A stretch of 16,951 nt of DNA from JANQTF01 sp036835375 (GTDB taxonomy: Bacteria; Bacteroidota; Bacteroidia; J057): assembly GCA_036835375.1 (NCBI GenBank), contig DAITMB010000111.1, positions 1 through 16,951 of the forward strand, read 5' to 3'. The translations under genes were made by a program, and so were the position numbers. Shown piece by piece: positions 13,924 through 16,951 of the stretch (the stretch's first letter is position 1; each line of letters begins with the position of its first letter). Below the pieces are notes generated by a model that searched no databases, was not told the DNA's origin, and was given only the letters and a program-made list of their open reading frames with translations.

Positions 13924-16287
13924 ATGCCCCGCCTTACTCTGATAAGTTGTCTCCTGCTTGTGGCAGGATTCTCTTCGCGTGTCACTGCCCAGCACATAGT
14001 TACGGGCAAAGTCACAGATGCAGTCACGGGGGAAGCCCTCGTAGGCGCCACAATCACCATTCCTAGCCTTTCGCTAGGCACCTACACAGATGGTGAGGGA
14101 GCCTACCGATTAGAGCTGGCTACCGAAGGTCGCCAGAATCTGCGGGTGATCTACAGCAGCTATGAAACCCAGACGTTGGCGCTAGAGGTCGAAGGACCCC
14201 AGACGATGTTGGACATCGTGCTCACCCCCAGCGACTTTTCCATGGAGGATGTGGTGATCACGGCAAGCAAAAGCTTTGAGCAACGGCAGTCCGATGTGAC
14301 CGTCTCTATCGCTGTAGTGAAGCCCCAAAGCATCGACCTGCAAGCGACTCCCACCATTGGGCGGGTGATCAACCAGATTCCAGGAGTGGACAATCAAGAC
14401 GGCCAAATCAACATCCGGGGCAGCTCTGGCTACGCCTATGGGGTAGGAAGTCGGGTGATGGTGACCCTTGATGGCTTGCCACTGCTGACGGGCGATGCGG
14501 GCACCCCGACCTTGGATTTGATTCCCGTGGACAACATTCTCCAAGTAGAAGTGCTTAAAGGCGCTAGCTCGGTGCTATATGGGTCGGCAGCGCTTGGTGG
14601 AGTGATCAATGTGATCACCGCCGACCCTGGGGAGGTGCCCAAGACTCGCATTCGGCTTCGGGCAGGGGTATTTGATGCCCCTCAAAACAAAGCCCTCGAT
14701 TGGGATGGCAATAAAAGTGCTTGGTATGCCTCTACGCACGTGTTTCACGCTCGAAAAATTGGACAAGTGGACCTCACCTTGCAGGGAGACCTCATCACTG
14801 AGACGGGGTACCGCCAGGGAACAGAGGCGCAGCGCATTCGAGGACTGATGATGTTTAAGTATCGCCCAGAGCGCATTCCCGGCCTCACGGTAGGGCTGAA
14901 CGTGAGTGGAAGAATTGACTCCAGCGGAACCATGCTGTATTGGCGAAGCTATTTTCCAGATAGCGCCATTGTCAATGGAAACCTTGTCGTATCAGGCGGC
15001 GCACTTACCCCCACTGAAGACGCTGGGGGATATCGCAGGCAACTCAGCAGCTTTCTGGCCGTGGATCCCACGGTCAAATATCTCACCCCCTCAGGACATC
15101 TCTTCTGGTATCGCGGGCGGATCCTTCGTAATGGCAATCAAAATAACACAGGGCAGTCCAGCCAAAACCAGATCATTTACAATGATTTCCTCTACCAGGT
15201 CTCCCTCCTCGAAAACCTAAATTGGGTGAGCGGGGTGACAGTGACCAACTCGATTGCCGATGGAGACAGCATCTATCAAGGGCGCCATTTTGGTAGCTCT
15301 GCCGGAGTCTATTCGCAGCTCGACGGGAAGTTTGGCCGATTGACAGCCAGCTTAGGGCTGCGATATGAATCGGTGAAAATCGATACACTGGATCGCGAGT
15401 CACGGCCCGTTGGGCGGCTGGGCCTCAACTTAGCCATGTGGCCGGGAGCCAATTCGCGCGCTTCTATCGGGCAAGCTTTTCGGGTGCCGACGGTGGCAGA
15501 GCGTTTCACCAACACAGCTGGCGGCGGGATCAACATTGAGCCGAATCCTACAATCAAATCAGAAACAGGCTATTCGCTTGAAGTGGGATTTCGGCAGGGC
15601 TATCAGTTCAAAGATAGCAAGCTCAAAGCCATTGGGTACCTTGATGTAGCCCTCTTTCGCACAGATTATCAGAACATGGTTGAGTTCGGAGTACGGGATT
15701 TTAGCGCTGCTGGAGCGGTATTTACGTCGGTGAATGTCGCCAATGCTCGGGTAGATGGGCTAGAACTGACGACGCTCAACAGCTTCCAATGGGGACCATG
15801 GTTTCTCAACCTCTCTGGGGGCGTCACCCTCACCAATCCGCAGGATCTTAATGCCGTGGATCCGGCAAATCAAATCAATTTGGAACAATTCGAGTATCCC
15901 CGTGAAACCATCCGGGCCATCATTCAGCTAGGAGATACAACCCTCCGCGATCAGCCATCGGTGCTCAAGTATCGGCCTCGTCGCTTGCTGCGCATGAGCA
16001 GCTCCATCGGCTATGGTCGTTTTGGGCTCACAGGCAATTTGCGCTATCGCAGTTTCATAGAAACCGTGGACCAATATCTGTTTTTGGTCGTGGACGACTT
16101 GGCGCATATTCGGAGGAAGCATCCCAATGGAGATTGGGTCTTGGACTTGATTGCTGCCTATGAGATCAACTCCAACAGCCAGCTATCGCTCACTGTAGAT
16201 AATGTCACCAATACGGAGTATCTAGTGGTTCCTGGCCTGCTCGCTCCACAGCGTAGCTTTACCCTCCAGTATTTGATTAAGTTTTAG
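13924..16287 (+). CDS. TonB-dependent outer-membrane receptor
   Basis: 787 residues. The signal peptide (LISCLLLVAGFSSRVTAQ) is close to this ATG; an upstream TTG at 13903 lies in the terminator T-run and is rejected. A carboxypeptidase-regulatory-like domain (about 24-105, HIVTGKVTDAVTGEALVGAT) is followed by the plug (about 112-225). The plug includes MEDVVITASKSFEQRQ, probably the TonB-box region, then INQIPGVDNQDGQINIRGSS and VEVLKGASSVLYGSAALGGV. The rest is the 22-stranded barrel, ending in an aromatic residue (FTLQYLIKF). It imports a ligand too large for porins using TonB energy. No SusD-type lipoprotein follows, so it is closer to siderophore/cobalamin-type receptors than to SusC. 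Its ligand is unknown. No exact TAnnTTTG promoter is seen immediately upstream. Confidence 0.95.
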   Translation: MPRLTLISCLLLVAGFSSRVTAQHIVTGKVTDAVTGEALVGATITIPSLSLGTYTDGEGAYRLELATEGRQNLRVIYSSYETQTLALEVEGPQTMLDIVLTPSDFSMEDVVITASKSFEQRQSDVTVSIAVVKPQSIDLQATPTIGRVINQIPGVDNQDGQINIRGSSGYAYGVGSRVMVTLDGLPLLTGDAGTPTLDLIPVDNILQVEVLKGASSVLYGSAALGGVINVITADPGEVPKTRIRLRAGVFDAPQNKALDWDGNKSAWYASTHVFHARKIGQVDLTLQGDLITETGYRQGTEAQRIRGLMMFKYRPERIPGLTVGLNVSGRIDSSGTMLYWRSYFPDSAIVNGNLVVSGGALTPTEDAGGYRRQLSSFLAVDPTVKYLTPSGHLFWYRGRILRNGNQNNTGQSSQNQIIYNDFLYQVSLLENLNWVSGVTVTNSIADGDSIYQGRHFGSSAGVYSQLDGKFGRLTASLGLRYESVKIDTLDRESRPVGRLGLNLAMWPGANSRASIGQAFRVPTVAERFTNTAGGGINIEPNPTIKSETGYSLEVGFRQGYQFKDSKLKAIGYLDVALFRTDYQNMVEFGVRDFSAAGAVFTSVNVANARVDGLELTTLNSFQWGPWFLNLSGGVTLTNPQDLNAVDPANQINLEQFEYPRETIRAIIQLGDTTLRDQPSVLKYRPRRLLRMSSSIGYGRFGLTGNLRYRSFIETVDQYLFLVVDDLAHIRRKHPNGDWVLDLIAAYEINSNSQLSLTVDNVTNTEYLVVPGLLAPQRSFTLQYLIKF

Positions 16288-16359
16288 AGAGATGATTTTT
16301 TCTTTTTAACCCTCCCTCGTTTCTGCTGATTGCATAGGGCTCGGTAATTTGTAAGCGCG

Positions 16360-16797
16360 ATGATCCACTCCGTCCGCATCGTTCCACTAGACCGCTTCAA
16401 TTGGGAAACGGTATTGGGCATCCAGATCCAGCCTGCACAAGAGGTGTATTTGCCCTCCATTCTGTATTCGCTGGCGCAAGCCAAGTTTGAGAATCTTTTT
16501 CCTTACGGGATTGAGTTTGAGGGCCGAATGGTGGGATTTATGATGTATGGTTCTTTTCAGGGAATCTGCTGGATCAATCGGGTTGTGATCGACGAGGCGT
16601 ATCAAGGGCGTCGAATTGGAACCCAGGCCATGCGATTGCTGCTCTCTTATTTAAGGACCAAACCAGGCTGCCATGAAATACGCACCAGCTTCGCACCGTC
16701 AAACGAGGGAGCGAAGCGGTTTTTTTTAAACTTGGGATTCGTGCCGATCACTCCAGAGTGGGAGGAGGAATGGGTAGCCGTCTGGACAGAGAAGTAA
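16360..16797 (+). CDS. GNAT-family N-acetyltransferase, spermidine/diamine acetyltransferase-like
   Basis: Transfers acetyl from acetyl-CoA to an amine; 145 residues, one GNAT domain. The acetyl-CoA motif A is WINRVVIDEAYQGRRIGTQA, with the pyrophosphate loop QGRRIG at 82-87. Motif B-like SNEGAKRFFLNLGF follows. The N-terminal blocks LYSLAQAKFE-like (YSLAQAKFENLFPYGIEF) and GFMMYG are reminiscent of BltD/PaiA-type polyamine acetyltransferases, so a polyamine substrate is plausible but not shown. Eight consecutive T residues at 16720-16727 run into AAAC inside the gene, but the family pattern continues in the same frame. It follows the TonB-receptor gene by 72 bases and converges with panD. 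Confidence 0.88.
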   Translation: MIHSVRIVPLDRFNWETVLGIQIQPAQEVYLPSILYSLAQAKFENLFPYGIEFEGRMVGFMMYGSFQGICWINRVVIDEAYQGRRIGTQAMRLLLSYLRTKPGCHEIRTSFAPSNEGAKRFFLNLGFVPITPEWEEEWVAVWTEK

Positions 16798-16817
16798 GAC
16801 AGACTTGTTGAACAACA

Positions 16818-16951
16818 TCAGAGGAGTTGCCCTGCCGGGACAGGTAGTCGATTGTGCTCGTCAGGGAAGACGATCGAAGGGGTAAAATTTTTGGCTTCTT
16901 CAGGGGTCATTTGCGCATAGCTGATGAGGATCACCATGTCGCCAACCTGCA
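16818..16951 (-). CDS. panD: aspartate 1-decarboxylase, C-terminal 43 codons
   Basis: A minus-strand frame is open from the right edge to a TGA at 16820-16818. It encodes 43 residues that include QVGDMVILISYAQM, EEAKNFTPSIVFPDEHN and end PVPAGQLL. GD-x-VI-x-ISYA-x-M followed by EEA-x-x-F-x-P-x-(I/V)VF is the conserved C-terminus of PanD. PanD makes beta-alanine from aspartate for pantothenate synthesis and is a self-cleaving pyruvoyl enzyme. The processing site and the rest of the gene lie outside the window. It converges with the GNAT gene, 20 bases apart. Confidence 0.88.
   Translation of the reverse strand, partial: QVGDMVILISYAQMTPEEAKNFTPSIVFPDEHNRLPVPAGQLL

Noticed and set aside
16720..16732. 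Eight T residues running into AAAC in the GNAT gene, which form a T-TTA-AAC slippery heptamer in the reading frame.
   Set aside because: The family pattern (NLGF and the following acidic-aromatic tail) continues in the original frame. The -1 frame runs only a few codons further to a stop with no conserved sequence, so programmed shifting is not supported.

Overview
The window carries a stretch of bacterial chromosome that reads as Bacteroidota. The evidence is a protein with a type IX secretion (T9SS) C-terminal sorting domain, a TPR/PD40/carboxypeptidase-regulatory/OmpA protein with the architecture of PorE, a TonB-dependent receptor with an N-terminal carboxypeptidase-regulatory-like domain, a QueE of the CxxxCxxC Bacteroidota type, a TAnnTTTG -7 box, and few recognisable Shine-Dalgarno sites. 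The genus cannot be fixed from sequence alone. Most of the window is compact chromosomal DNA. I see no insertion sequence, prophage, CRISPR array, tRNA or rRNA.

Layout. At the left edge are a truncated acidic TPR protein and scpA (chromosome condensation), both +. Convergent to them is a minus-strand pair, aroE followed 13 bases later by an AlkB-type dioxygenase gene. Next is a minus-strand sigma-54-type AAA+ response regulator with no DNA-binding domain, divergent from a small Hpt phosphotransfer protein, so the two form a likely phosphorelay locus. A SdiA-regulated-like exported protein follows, broken by a 100-N assembly gap at 5515-5614. About 300 bases without a confident gene come next, holding two short coding-like stretches. 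A secreted von Willebrand factor A protein is convergent with fbp (fructose-1,6-bisphosphatase).

fbp and queE diverge across a 247-base region that holds a 9-bp inverted repeat and a probable queE promoter. The 652-residue PorE-like envelope protein follows, ending three bases from a convergent peroxiredoxin (bcp). A 546-base gene-free stretch with several short inverted repeats precedes a secreted cysteine-containing T9SS cargo protein. A strong rho-independent terminator then lies directly in front of a TonB-dependent receptor gene. The right end has a GNAT acetyltransferase and, on the minus strand, the last 43 codons of panD.

How the genes relate. The clearest themes are envelope and secretion (PorE-like protein, T9SS cargo, TonB receptor, vWA protein, SdiA-like protein), signalling (regulator plus Hpt), and core metabolism (aroE, fbp, queE, panD). 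No gene cluster here amounts to a new defence or biosynthetic system. The points most worth a second look are the regulator without a helix-turn-helix paired with an Hpt, the PorE-like gene near a T9SS cargo, the terminator abutting the TonB receptor start, the uncharacterised N-terminal region of the vWA protein, and two structured intergenic regions.
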